Source of the DNA: Sipunculus nudus
Taxonomy: Eukaryota; Annelida; Sipuncula; Golfingiida; Sipunculidae
Assembly (NCBI GenBank): GCA_026874595.1
Contig: CM049309.1
Span: 15,716,576-15,780,575 of the forward strand
Direction: 5' to 3'
DNA: 64,000 nucleotides
Shown here in pieces: positions 11,401 through 21,645 of the stretch. The notes under the pieces are model-generated. The model did not search any database, was not told the DNA's origin, and saw nothing but the letters and a program-made list of their open reading frames with translations. Within the stretch, counting starts at the first letter, position 1. Every line of letters begins with the position of its first letter. Position numbers and translations under genes: made by a program.

Positions 11401-14400
11401 ACAATTAAGATTATATAGCTTTCAGATGATAAAAAGATTATATGAAAAAATTTAATGAAAATTTATCAAAGATAGGCTGTCCATTAAAGCTTCATAGATG
11501 ATACATAAGCAAAATTACCATAAAGAGAATAAACTAAAGCTCAGTAATCTTTCATCTGGTTTAAAGGGGCCTAATCACCTCTAAAGCATTATGAATTAAC
11601 ACTAAAAATAGCATCTTCTCTTTTAAATAAATTGGTACCTGCCAAAATATTGCCCTGAAACTATTGGCTTAGTGTGTTAAAAACAGTGGAGTGGGCGCGA
11701 TCACAGGCGTCAACAAACACATGGGCCTGCACAGTGGAAGGTGCCCTGACTGACTTGGCCCCAAAAATGTAGTACAGTAGAACGTCGAATATCTGAACAC
11801 CATTTATCCGAAAAATCATTCATCCAAAATAAAAAACAGAGAATTGAAATTTTGACCATTTATCCGAAATCTGAACATTGACAAAAATATCAAATAAAAA
11901 TGGTATAAAAGATTATCTGATCCAAAACAAAAGTAGCCACATCAGGGCTTATACATATTGCTGACTGATTAATGCTGAGTGTAGGCAGTAGGTGTGAAAA
12001 CACCACCATCATGGCCGGGGTTGTCCTTGCTTTAATCAGAATGCCCAGGCCAGGGTAATTGACCTGTACAAACAAAATGTTACAACAGATCATAACTAAG
12101 TAGCCGACTGCAGGATGTAGGTGTGATAACCTCAGCCTCGCCATTCCGTGTAGTCCTTGGCTGAGCTTGATCAGGGTGGCTTTAAAGGATAGCTTTGATC
12201 TTCGTTCCGTTAGTAGCCCAGGCCTTGAGTACAACAGTTGGCATTAGTTGAATTTATATGCGCCTCCGTTATTTACTCACAAAGTCTATTGGCCAGATTA
12301 TTTCTACCCAATATTTGGAAATGTTGATTAGCTAGACTGCTAATGACTGCAGTTGAGGAAGTCTGAGCTTTTCATAAACCATGCTACGAAGCTGATTAAA
12401 CCATTCACTGCTCATCCTGATTATTCGCCTTATGAGTTTTTACATACTGTTAACTCTTCATCGTCAATTGAGTCACGTCAGCGCCATATCCTGTCAGTTT
12501 ATGACAAGGTGTTGATTACTGCAGGACTTCACACAGGTACCAAGCCAGCTTACCTCGCCAGAGAATTCAACGTTTCAATTATTTGAAATAAAAATGTGTA
12601 CATAATTACTTGTGCATTAAACCGATCCTCTCGCTTGACATTTCAATAAAAATAAAGTACAAATATAAAGGTTCCCATAGTTAACCTATCTGCTGAGAGA
12701 TGGCAGCACTTTCGAGGTCATGGCAGGTCCTACTAGTTATCATAGCAGCCAAGCGTGACATGATGAAGTTACGATACTGATTGGTTCCAGCACAGGGCTG
12801 TTCAGCAATAATTATATTATTATATAATAAAATGTCCTACATGGTGAATTATTGAAATCTATCAAAAATGTTTTAATATATTGTCACACGTTTATCAGGG
12901 GATAGCTTAAACAATTTGGTTCAGTCAGTATCTGGTAATGTCCCAAACTCGGCGGTAGGACTAATCACTTTGATTCGTAGAGCAATTTCATGCGAAATCA
13001 TTCATCCGAACGATCGTTCACCGAAACAAAAACCTTGTCCCCCAAGGCTTTTGAATAAATGACGCTCTACTGTAAATGTACCCACTGGCTGAAACATCAA
13101 GTGTTGCAGTGACTCAGGCCTAGGACTCAATACATGACCTGTGCTACCAGTGTCATTTCTGCACTAGGCCTTGTTATTGTAAAGGGAAACACATGGACTT
13201 TAACATACACAACTATAACAAGGTGTTTAACAGCTAAAAAGGAGGTACTGAGACCATGTGCTGGGATGGTTTTGCCTGGAAACTTGTGTATAAAGCAAAA
13301 GTGAGCTAATAGTGTGAAAGAATATTTATAATATTGCTCCTGATAATGTCTGTTTAAGTGTTTTTGTTCATTAAAGTGGTTGTATTGAATGGATATGTGA
13401 TACGCAGAGTCCTTATATTTCTGATTTTGAGGTTGATATGTCAATGCTAACACAGCTTACAGGTGGACATGGTCAAGAATTTCCTCTGACCCTGGGTCGT
13501 GATTTCTCTGGAGTCGTTACAGAGGTTGGGGCAAAGGTCACCAAGGTCAAGGTTGGTGATGAGGTAAGGATAACTAAATTATCTATTCCCCTGTGGCCAT
13601 GTATCAATCACAAATAAGTGCAACTTTGATGGTTTCCTCAGTAGAATACCCAGGCAAAAGGAAGTGTGTACGACTGCCCTGTCATTTACTCCAAAACTGA
13701 AATGGAATTCTGCAAATGTATTGTCACATGGCATTGTTGTTGTTATATTATCTAGGTGACTTCAAAGGTTAAGTCCTTCAAACTTTAACACATAATTTAT
13801 TCTGTTGAACATAACACTACAGCTTCACAGTTGAACAATACAGATACTGGTCCCTGTTGACATTTTGGCTCAAATTCCAGCTGAACATCACAGATTCACA
13901 GATACTTAACAGAACATAACAATTATAGGAGGCAGCTCTCAGATCACATCAAAGGTCATTACTTCTGCTGATGGAAGTCCATAACTTACTTAAATATTAT
14001 TCCAAGGTTGCAGCCAGTTACATCTTAGTGTGCCACATGTCCACCGTGTCCTACAAGGGTGGACAGAGATGCACAGGGTGCACACCTCTGTCTCCTATAT
14101 ATCTCTCTCTCTATCACCCGATTACCAATCCTTATAAACATATTGAACTGGTCATGATTTCTTTGATAACTAATCAACAAGAATGCTTGGATTAAATCCA
14201 ATAGCATAAGTGTGAACATCTTTTAGTCTGACTGGCACCACATACAAGGGTGTGATTTTCTTTTTAAGATCCATAGCCTTTACCTAACTGCTAATTAGTT
14301 CTAACCTAAGTGTCATCCTCCTTGAACATGCTTTTTTTTTTTTTTTAAATATTTTTTTTTTTGTGGAGGTAACCGCCTCCATTTTTTAAATGCTGCTTAA

Positions 14401-17400
14401 CTAAGTCTATATACAACCGCAGAATATCCATTCCGGTTTCGGACTCCGTGACAGGGGCTTGCACACAATGCTCTGGGATCAACCAGGCTCGGTGATTCAC
14501 TCCTGCGGGTCCTGGGTGTGTCTCATCCCCATTGCTGGGTCATAACACCGAGGAACCCCCGAAAGGCGCACTCGTTTATGAGTGAAATCGACTGTTGGGT
14601 ACAGTCTCCCCATGGGGCCTGCAGAGCGCCCACCCTGAGTAGGGGTCGACCGTGAAAAATCTCACCGGCTAGGCTGAGATTCGAACTCACGATCTCCCAG
14701 CTTTGAGCCCTGCGCTCTACCCCTGAGCCACAGAAGCCGGTTTCCTTGAACATGCTTTGGCCTTCATTGAATTGCTAATTTTAATTACAGGTAATTAACC
14801 ATATAGAGACAGATTCAAAATTAAAAACATCTAATGTACACTTTCTAACATTTACCAACAAGGAATGAACTGGTTATAACACCTCTGTCCCAGTATATAC
14901 TAAGGGTATAAATTAGATACATCTACATTCAAGAATACTTACTGGTATCATCAGTGTTATAAACCAGCAATAGGAATGATAACATAACCAAGACTTGCAG
15001 GTGTGGTAGACACCTGGTCCTTCTGACCACAGGATATAAAATGTCAGAAAGCGTGTGCTCCTGCACCTGCCTGGTTCAGGGGTAGAGCACAAGTCGGCAG
15101 ATTGTAAGTTCAGATCTCAGCTGACGTGGTGAGATTTTTCACAGTCAGCCTTCTCCCAGGGTGAGGGTTCTGCAGGCTTTATGGGAAGGCCGTGTCCATG
15201 GTGGAGTTTCACTCAAAAACGAATGAGCCTTTAGGGGCTTCCTCGGTGATTTGACCCAGCAGTGGCTGCGATTGCACACCCAGGGCTCACAGGTGCAGTG
15301 GTCAAGGTTAAATCCAGGATATAAAATGAGATGTATTAATTAATACTACCCTGTCATGTTGTCCAAATTAGGATGGAATCTTGCAGATGTACATATACTA
15401 AAAAATCTAAAAATGAAGACAGTTACCTCCAACAAAAAAAAAATTGGAAAAAATAATAAAATAGTCCAAAACTATAACATTAAATTCTGAAAATTTATAT
15501 ACTTAAGTTATGAATCAGATATATCCACTTTCAGGAATACTTATCAATATGCTACATTTATGTGAATCTTAATTTATACATATTAAGGTTGTTGGTGCTC
15601 CAGCCATATATGCACAAGGGACATTGGCTGAGTATGTGGTGCTGCCAGATGCTTATGTTCACCAGAAACCAGCAGACACCAGTTACGAGGAGGCCACAGC
15701 ACTGGTGTACGTCGGTCTTACAGCATGGTCAGCCCTGGTCAGTGTCTGTGGATTATCAGCCGAGAATGCTCCAGGGAAAAGGTAGACTGGTCACTGTCAC
15801 ATATTGTGATCATATCATTGTAGAAGTCCATTTGTTTGTGATATTTTGTAAGATATCAGGGCTACCTACCACCCCACTAAATGTAAGTGGACTGACCCAG
15901 TGATATTCTACCCTTATATGGTAAAGAAGGCTGTCCTTGGGCATGGTGCTAATAGGTCATTTATTATCTGGTTTTCTGCATGATCCAGATGTGGGCCCAG
16001 CAGCCCACGTCCAGGATGGCACTTGGTAAATTCATTTTGATGTGCTGTGGAGCCAAACATTTATCGACATAAGGTGAAATTACAGTACCCCCCACAATTG
16101 TTCTTGCTCTCTGGTTCTCATGTTTAACTAAATAGACTGGCAGTATTTGTGTTTTATGTATTAGTTATAACAACCATTCCAAATTTGGACAGACCTTTCA
16201 GTCAATTGGTGTTTTAATACTTAAATTGCTGTGTTGTACTATTTTATCTGTGGGGGAAAATCCTACAATATAACATTCTTAATACACAAGAAATAGCATT
16301 TCATCATGGCTGTGGAACCTGAAGGAGGGGACAAGGGGGTATGGGTGAGCACTCAGCCCGACTTACTATTGAAACCAGAAAATGGAGTTATATGCATTCC
16401 TGTCACTGTTGAGACTGATGTCAGTCAAAGTTTTTTGTCATTTCCATGTTTCACGGCCCTCTGTTTACAAGGGAAATATTTTCAAAGTATTCTAAAAATT
16501 TATCAAAATGTTTACCACTGTCTTAAATGTGTAAGTGAAAAATGCTTCAGTTTGTTCTGTTATGTACTTAATTTATTATAATGTTCCATGCAATGTTCCT
16601 CCTTTGGAGGCATTAAATACTATATAAAGGATTTAAATCAATGTAATTTCATAATCTCAGACAAAATTATATCCATATATATTTAATATTTTATTTTTGT
16701 CTTATGATTTAATGCAAGCAGTGCGTGCAATAATTTTAAAGATAGCAAATTTTTTAAAAGTCAAACATTATAAATTATTGAGAATCCTTGTGTTATATCC
16801 AGCACTTCAGCTATGTATTTACAGGATAACATTCACTCCTCTATGCAGTCCTTGATTATTATATCTGTTGCAGGGTGCTGATTAATGCAGGGACAGGGGG
16901 TGTAGGAACATTCGCAATTCAACTGGTGAAGGCTTGGGGCTGCCATGTGACCACAACATGTTCCACGGACGGTGTTGAGATGTTACGTGAACTCGGAGCT
17001 GATGATATCATAGACTACAAGAAGCAATCTGTCGAGGACACTTTGAAACACCTGGAGAAGTAGGTTGGCAGGTTTTTACATTTGATCCATAATCAGTGAA
17101 TTAATTTGCTTACATCAACAGGATATTTTAAACCATTCAAGTTTGGGTGATGGTTGATTAGAAGGGGACCTCTATTTTCGCTTCTAAAAAAAATGTGGAT
17201 ATGGATATTATTTATTCAAAATTCCTTATTTTATCCGGGGGAACAGTCTAAAATGTGGACCCTTGGCAGATTTCTATATTGGGGGGGGGGGGGGGAGGGG
17301 GCTGTGTGTTGTAAAAAACATAAATCTAAATTTTATCAAAAAGTAAGTGGAATAAATGATTATAGTTTTATATTATTTGAACAACTAAATCATGTTATTT

Positions 17401-20131
17401 ATTTGGCAAATAAATTGTCACATTTTTTTCAGAAATGAAAACTGAGGTCTCATATAATCAACCTTTACCAAATTTCGATTTTTTTTTAGTACAAGGAGGT
17501 GGTCTTAAAGACTAGCTTACATTGACAGTAAACCATAGTCATTGGACATATGAGTAGACCTACCTCGTAAGAAAGTCACAAATTAAAGGTCTACATGGAC
17601 AACAATTTTCATTTGTTCCCATCAAGAGTTTCACAGTTTGAATTTTATTTTAATTATGATGTTACACCTATATTTTTAGAAATTAATGTTAATCTCATGT
17701 AATGTCAAATAACATTTAGGTATACCATACCTAGACTTTTGGCAATTGCTTGCATTGATAAAATTCTAAATATTGTCAAAATAAATGATAAAATAAACAT
17801 TAAAACCAGTAAGACAGAATTACTCTATCACATGGTCCAGAGAGTGATATAATTTTCAATGCTTCAATAAAATGCAGGAAATTCTAAATGTCTTCTCAAA
17901 AGATCCAGAATCATCAAACAATGGTGCCAGTAGGTCTTTTTGTCCCATAATAGTTGTGTCCTATGCTCCTTTTGTCCCATGGTCCTTGGTCCATGGTTCA
18001 TGTGTCATATTGTTTTGCCATGGTCCTTGTCTTATGGCTCTTATGTCCCTTGTCTTTATGGTCCTTGTGTCATATGCTTCTTGTTTTCCATGGTCCTTCC
18101 CAAGGTCCTTATGTCCCTTGTGTCCCAAAGTCCTTGTGTCTTATGGTCCTAGTGAGTCCTGCTCCTTGTGTCCCATTGTCCTCATATCTCATGGTCCTTA
18201 TCTTATGGTCCATGTGTCCCTTGTGTCCCGTGATCCTGCTGTCCTTTCCGTTATGGTTCGAATATACCAATGCTAAATATTATTTCAATTCATCCTTATC
18301 ATATATACGGTGAATGTAATTTTTATTTAAGAAAAAGGATTCCTTTCATGCTTTTATTTTACAGATTTGATGTGGTCCTGAATTTACTTCCTGGCCAGCA
18401 GGTCATCAGTGATTTATTGAAATCAGTCAAACAAGGTGGCTACCTGGTCACACTGCTGAGTCCACTTCCTGTTATGACCAGTTCCTATGGTTACTACCTG
18501 GGGTCAGTCCTTTCTGCAGTGTCATGGTTAAAAACATGGCTGCCTCAAGTAAGTTGATGATTAAGAGCTTGATTCCTGAAAAAAAATAATAATTTCCCCC
18601 ATATTGGCTCTCTTTTTCTATTTTGCTGAAAAATTGAGAATCATGTGCAAATATTAATAGATTCAAATTGTGTTTATTGGGCTAAATTAATTCTCCTATA
18701 TATTTTAAATATTAAGAAACTATATGTATTAATTGTATATATTTTACTGATTTCTCCCTTAATTACAACATTTTATTCTAAGAAAATATATTTGCACAAG
18801 CTACACATATCGCATGACAGTTCATTGTTATGACTATAAGGCCAGTCATATTACAACTTAAATATCTTGATTTGTATACACATAAATATACATATATATA
18901 TATATATAATTATATATATTGGAAAATAACAACCACTTTGTCACGATCCTAAATCTTATTTGCTCTTTAACGTATAGCAGACCTTGGTTAGATGGCCATC
19001 TCAATAATGCAACCACTTTATGGAGGTTCTGTTGGTAGCAGTATATATATATGTGTGTGTATGTTTTCAGAAAATTTTCCATGGAAGAAACTTCCACTGG
19101 TCATTTTATTATCCAAACAGCAAGGCTCTAGAGACCATAGTTCAACTGGTGAACCAAGGAAAGGTAAATCTGTACATTAAATATTGATCTTGAAGTGCAA
19201 AGCAAAATTTGGAAACCAAAACCCATTGAACTTATAATAATAAACCAGCAGATCTGGTCAGAAAGCAGATTGCTCTTTCACCCAAGACCCTTTTTTTATG
19301 TATTTTTTGTGAATTGCTGAGTCTCTTTTTTCGTCATAGATATAATTTCAGGACTACATGATTGAGGGTATCATCTTTCAGCAGATATAATGATAGTAAT
19401 TACTGTCTGAAATGGAAATTGAACAATATTTGTATACTATAATAAATACATTAAACCTTCTTAAGATAAATTAAGCAAAACTCAGTTTTAAAGTTTGAGA
19501 ATTAGACAATTCACATTCATCAGTTGTGTTAATTTATTATTATGTTTCTATTGCAGTGTGTATATTTCACATGCATGTAATATTTGTGCATCAAAGATTC
19601 GTATCAAAATTATAAAAATTACTTTAAATTGTATTGCAGTAACACTCTCAGTACAATGCTGTCATATATAATGTTCAGTATTGAGTTACAACATAAGTGC
19701 TGTCATATATTATAATTCAGTATGGAGTTACAACCATAAAGTGCTGTCATATATAACGTTCAGTATTTAGTTACAACCATATAGTGCTATCAAATATGAT
19801 GTTGAGTACAGAGTTACAACTTACAATCATTAAGACATTCTTTTTGTTACTTTCATTTCTGTGTTATTAAGAAATCTAAAGATGATTTCTCTTGCAAAAT
19901 AACCTACCTCTTTTCTTTTTATAAGTACCAGTATGTAAATAACATTTCTGTGTTTATTTATAACTATAGATAAACACATGTACCAAGCAATCTGGGCTAA
20001 ACCTTTTATTACATGTCTTCCAGATCAAACCTGTGGTAGAGAAAATCTTCACCTTTCAAGAAGTACACCGAGCATTTGATCACATAGACAAAGGACACTC
20101 TAGAGGGAAAACTGTTGTGAAGATCCAGTAA
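2897..20131 (+). CDS. RTN4IP1-like: GST/GDAP1-like module fused to RTN4IP1-like NAD(P)H oxidoreductase (13 placed exons)
   Basis: Placed exons: 2897-2989, 3625-3746, 4555-4785, 8228-8459, 8895-9038, 10093-10259, 10814-10969, 13456-13563, 15588-15781, 16874-17059, 18365-18548, 19071-19163 and 20024-20131 (TAA). All introns are GT-AG. Phases agree at every junction except 4785/8228, where a phase-2 donor meets a phase-0 acceptor, so a small exon is missing from this model. The product is about 672 aa: GST N-domain, GST C-domain, two hydrophobic segments, then a medium-chain oxidoreductase of about 358 aa. Family knowledge: RTN4IP1 is a mitochondrial NADPH oxidoreductase, and GDAP1 is a GST-like outer mitochondrial membrane protein. 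A mitochondrial membrane enzyme is my inference. The Met before the second hydrophobic segment is split across the 9038/10093 junction, which argues for one transcript. The true N-terminus is not resolved. Confidence 0.85.
4208..4497 (+). mobile_element. full-length MITE of the GGTATGGTTCTCAGGCAC family
   Basis: Left end TAAGGCCAAAAAAAG...TTCTCAGAC; right end GTGCCTGAGAACC...TTTTTTGCCTTA in inverted orientation. The middle shares GCTTTTACTTGTTTAGCAAA with the other copies. It lies in the intron between GST exons 3625-3746 and 4555-4785. Confidence 0.65.
6320..6640 (+). repeat. interspersed repeat R2, copy 1 with a nested MITE
   Basis: It shares ACATAAGGCGAAAT, GACTGGCAGTAT/AACTGGCAGTAT, a GGGGGAAA-CC-TACA block and the intervening order with copies at about 15895-16290 and 23560-23945. 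The 63-bp inverted-repeat element at 6419-6481 interrupts this copy only. Confidence 0.55.
6419..6481. mobile_element. 63-bp hAT-like MITE
   Basis: Perfect 15-bp terminal inverted repeats, CAGGGTTGCCAGCAG (6419-6433) and CTGCTGGCAACCCTG (6467-6481), surround GTCAGGGAAAAGTCAGGGAA. The CAGGG termini are of the hAT type. The flanks (TCCAATGA / CCCAAGAA) agree at only 5 of 8 bases, so a target duplication is uncertain. Confidence 0.6.
6674..8184. mobile_element. 1.5-kb element with terminal arrays of ACGTTGGGCCAACGT
   Basis: The ends are inverted copies: CCCAGTTAACATTATGACGT at the left, and the complement of ACGTCATAATGTTAGCTGGG at the right. Inside each end lie repeated palindromes of the ACGTTGGGCCAACGT type (left about 6690-6930, right about 8040-8170). 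The centre is AT-rich, and no transposase frame was recognised. It sits in the GST-module intron immediately upstream of exon 8228-8459, ending only about 40 bases before that exon. Confidence 0.7.
7602..7622. repeat. 10-bp inverted repeat with 1-base centre
   Basis: AGGCGGATTT-A-AAATCCGCCT, a perfect palindrome around 7612. Nearby AGGCGA motifs (from 7584, and at 7623) suggest a small element nested in the 1.5-kb element. Confidence 0.6.
8895..10259 (+). CDS. tandem hydrophobic segments joining the GST and oxidoreductase modules
   Basis: Exon 8895-9038 encodes [20 protein letters not shown] followed by a hydrophobic run ([16 protein letters not shown]). Exon 10093-10259 starts [23 protein letters not shown], a second hydrophobic run, then a Gln/Pro linker, then [13 protein letters not shown], which opens the oxidoreductase domain. 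The join at 9038/10093 is phase 1 and creates the Met codon. GDAP1 proteins also end in a hydrophobic region and a membrane anchor. The arrangement would put a membrane hairpin between two enzymatic domains; topology is inference. Confidence 0.75.
10449..10595 (+). repeat. degenerate GGACTTGGACTC minisatellite-like repeat
   Basis: Short units of the GACTTGGACTCAA type are repeated imperfectly. A related stretch in mixed orientation occurs at about 34655-34755. Both are intronic. Confidence 0.5.
10814..20131 (+). CDS. RTN4IP1-like: RTN4IP1/NIMP-like medium-chain dehydrogenase/reductase domain exons
   Basis: The exons encode, in order: the substrate-side GroES-like domain ([20 protein letters not shown], then [14 protein letters not shown] and VGDEV); [13 protein letters not shown]; an [13 protein letters not shown] helix; the Rossmann nucleotide-binding turn ([19 protein letters not shown]); [31 protein letters not shown]; and the C-terminal [35 protein letters not shown]. 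Order and length track human RTN4IP1 closely. No catalytic-zinc Cys/His set is visible, as expected for zinc-independent quinone-oxidoreductase relatives. One difference is that the 'DNVGG' segment after FD-hydrophobic-hydrophobic in the human protein is replaced by NLLPGQQ. The stop is at 20129-20131. Confidence 0.92.
11563..11774 (+). repeat. interspersed repeat R1, left half (split by pogo-like insertion)
   Basis: It matches the left half of the copy at 62715-63215 (GGGGCCTAATCACC, AATTAACA, GATCACAGGCGTC, TTGGCCCCAAAAATGTAGTA). Homology stops exactly at the TA bordering the inserted element and resumes at 13073. Confidence 0.7.
11775..13072. mobile_element. pogo/Tigger-like DNA transposon remnant with TA target duplication
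   Basis: Left end CAGTAGAACGTCGAATATCT; right end is the inverted CAGTAGAGCGTCATTTATTC. It is flanked by TA on both sides. Short ATCCGAA motifs recur near both ends. CAGTA/G-starting termini and TA duplication are typical of the pogo group within Tc1/mariner. No intact DDE transposase was seen; the longer frames inside (for example 11890-12234 minus, 12353-12586 plus) are not recognisable. It lies in the intron between exons 10814-10969 and 13456-13563. Confidence 0.75.
13073..13340 (+). repeat. interspersed repeat R1, right half
   Basis: It resumes with CCCACTGGCTGAAACA and continues through GGTACTGAGACC, GCTGGGATGGTTTTGCC, GGAAACTT and AGTGTGAAAGAA. This parallels the right half of the copy at 62715-63215. 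Confidence 0.7.
14425..14742 (-). mobile_element. tRNA-derived SINE, minus strand
   Basis: Read on the minus strand it starts with a tRNA-like head carrying an A box (TGGCTCAGGGGTAGAGC) and a B box (GAGTTCGAATCT). A conserved body follows (GCGCTCTGCAGGCC; GCGCCTTTCGGGGGTTCC; TGACCCAGCAATGGGG), then a tail ending near CCGAAACCGGAATGG. This is the best-preserved copy of a family with at least five members in the window. Confidence 0.85.
15066..15390 (+). mobile_element. tRNA-derived SINE, plus strand, diverged
   Basis: The head has GGTTCAGGGGTAGAGC and the body has TTTTCACAGTC, GTTCTGCAGGC, TTTAGGGGCTTCCTCGG and TTGACCCAGCAGTGG. The tail has AGGATATAAAATGAG and GGAATCTTGCAGATGT. A separate tail fragment precedes it at about 15000-15050. 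It lies in the intron before exon 15588-15781. Confidence 0.75.
15895..16290 (+). repeat. interspersed repeat R2, copy 2
   Basis: ATATGGTAAAGAAGGCTGTC, GATGGCACTTGGTAAAT, ACATAAGGTGAAAT, GACTGGCAGTAT, ATAACAACCATTCCA and GTGGGGGAAAAT appear in the same order as in the copy at 23560-23945. Confidence 0.65.
17281..17299 (+). repeat. poly-G tract
   Basis: A run of G broken by a single A in the intron between exons 16874-17059 and 18365-18548. The rest of that intron (17060-17930) shows nothing I can name. Confidence 0.8.
17935..18255 (+). repeat. degenerate TCCCATGGTCCTTGTG minisatellite
   Basis: About 320 bp made of variants of GTCCCATGGTCCTTGTGTC with irregular spacing. It lies in an intron of the RTN4IP1-like region, about 110 bp before exon 18365-18548. 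Open frames across it are by-products of the repeat. Confidence 0.7.
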
Positions 20132-20571
20132 AGTGATCTATACATCATGTTTCATGAAATATTAAGATGCTTCAGCTTGCACTGAAGAGACCTGTCACAA
20201 GGGGGGTAGGACATAGAATTGTGGATTAGTTCTTGAACTTTAGAGTTAAAAGTCACAGGTTCAAGTCGAGGCAAAATGGTGAAAACTAGATTATATGCTC
20301 TGAGGTTAATTCAACTTGGTTAAAGATTACAACTTCAGAATAATTCCCAGGCATGTGCATATAATACCTGAAAACCAGGAGGGTTTATGATTACAGTTCA
20401 TTCTAGTGCTTTTGTTGTTTCATCTTTATTCAATAGATATGGCCATTAACAGGTTATGGAGCTAGCAGTATCTTTTAGAAAAGGCTGGTAAAAAGGTCTG
20501 GTCATAGCAGATCAAGGAACTGGGGATTCAGTATGACTTTATGTATCAATGTACACACCTTTATTATAAAT

Positions 20572-20880
20572 AACTGAACTAGAAATCTGCATTCTATGGA
20601 ATGTGAGCCTGTGCCATGTGTGCATGTGTATGTGGGAGGGGGGGGGGTCCTTTCTGTGGGATGCTCCAAAAACCAAGTGTACTTTCGCTTCTTTGGCTGA
20701 TATTCCCAGGGTTATTTGTGCGTTAGTAAATATTCGTGATGACGTTCTTGAAGCATGATGCACACCAAAATCTAATTGTTTCCTCATTGGCCATTTCCCG
20801 AATTGAGCTGAAAATTTCATAAGATTCCATTCATGATTGCATGACTTATATTGTGAACAAACACACACACACACACACAC
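20572..20880 (+). repeat. interspersed repeat R3 ending in (AC)n
   Basis: It shares ACTAGAAATCTGCATTC, CACACCAAAATCTAAT, GAAAATTTCAT and TGAACAAAC-CACAC with a second copy at 60748-61040 on the same strand. It ends in an (AC)11 microsatellite at 20859-20880. Confidence 0.6.
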
Positions 20881-20966
20881 TAATGGGGATGAACTCATTC
20901 CTTCCTATCTGAGGCAAAAAGAATGAAAATATGGATGTGATCAGCAGATCAATACAGTAATATATA

Positions 20967-21052
20967 CAGTGGAACCTGTCTGACAGGCCACCTGTCTATT
21001 AAGACCACTTAAGGCCAGTCCCATGGGTGGTCTCATAACGCAGCTTTCACTG
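20967..21052. mobile_element. 86-bp pogo-like MITE with TA duplication
   Basis: TA-CAGTGGAACCTGTC...GCTTTCACTG-TA. The internal AAGACCACC/GGTGGTCTC motifs are inverted relative to each other. A longer relative follows at 21386. Confidence 0.7.
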
Positions 21053-21385
21053 TAAATATACTTAATTTACCAAATAAGTCAGACCTGTTCAGTTCAACTC
21101 ATTCTCCTTAATAGTAAATAATTATATGTAAATATAATATAACTTTGATATAAAAATTAATTTAACCCTCTGGTTCTTTAAAGTTTGGTCTGGTTGTATG
21201 GTCAAAATCATATCTGCATTGATATCTGGTTCATGGTGTGGAGCAAATGTGTACTAAAATATCAAAATCTTCAATTTAAAAACATATGATCTCACACTAA
21301 TGATCTCACAAAAACAAAATTTACTTACTACTACTGAGTCTGCACTGATACACTGGTGCACCAAAACATGTTACTAAGGTAAATA

Positions 21386-21645
21386 CAGTGGAACCTGTCA
21401 GAAAGACCACCTGTCTAATAAGACCGTTTATCTATTTAGACACCTCACCAATACATCATGATACCAAGGCAAATAGTGGGACTTTTCAGAAAGACCACCT
21501 GTCTAATATGACCAGCTTTCTATTAAGAACACCCTTGGAAAAATCAAAAGTTTTCATATTTGTTATAACTATTGAGACCTCCTGTGAATTACTGAGACCA
21601 CTTTTGGCCAATCTCATGGGTGGTTTCATAACACAGGTTTTACTG
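21386..21645. mobile_element. 260-bp pogo-like MITE, internally duplicated
   Basis: TA-CAGTGGAACCTGTCAG...GGTTTTACTG-TA. AAAGACCACCTGTCTAAT occurs twice inside, suggesting partial duplication of a unit like the 86-bp element at 20967. Confidence 0.65.

Noticed and set aside
11890-12586. Transposase frames inside the pogo-like element
   Set aside because: Neither frame shows a helix-turn-helix or DDE pattern I can identify. The element looks degenerate or non-autonomous.
14700-14742. tRNA gene
   Set aside because: The A and B boxes belong to a SINE head. No full cloverleaf or acceptor stem closes, and the same head is followed by the SINE body elsewhere.
17872-18313. Cys/Val/Leu-rich frames of 119-134 codons
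   Set aside because: They are translations of the TCCCATGGTCCTTGTG minisatellite in three frames, with no family resemblance.
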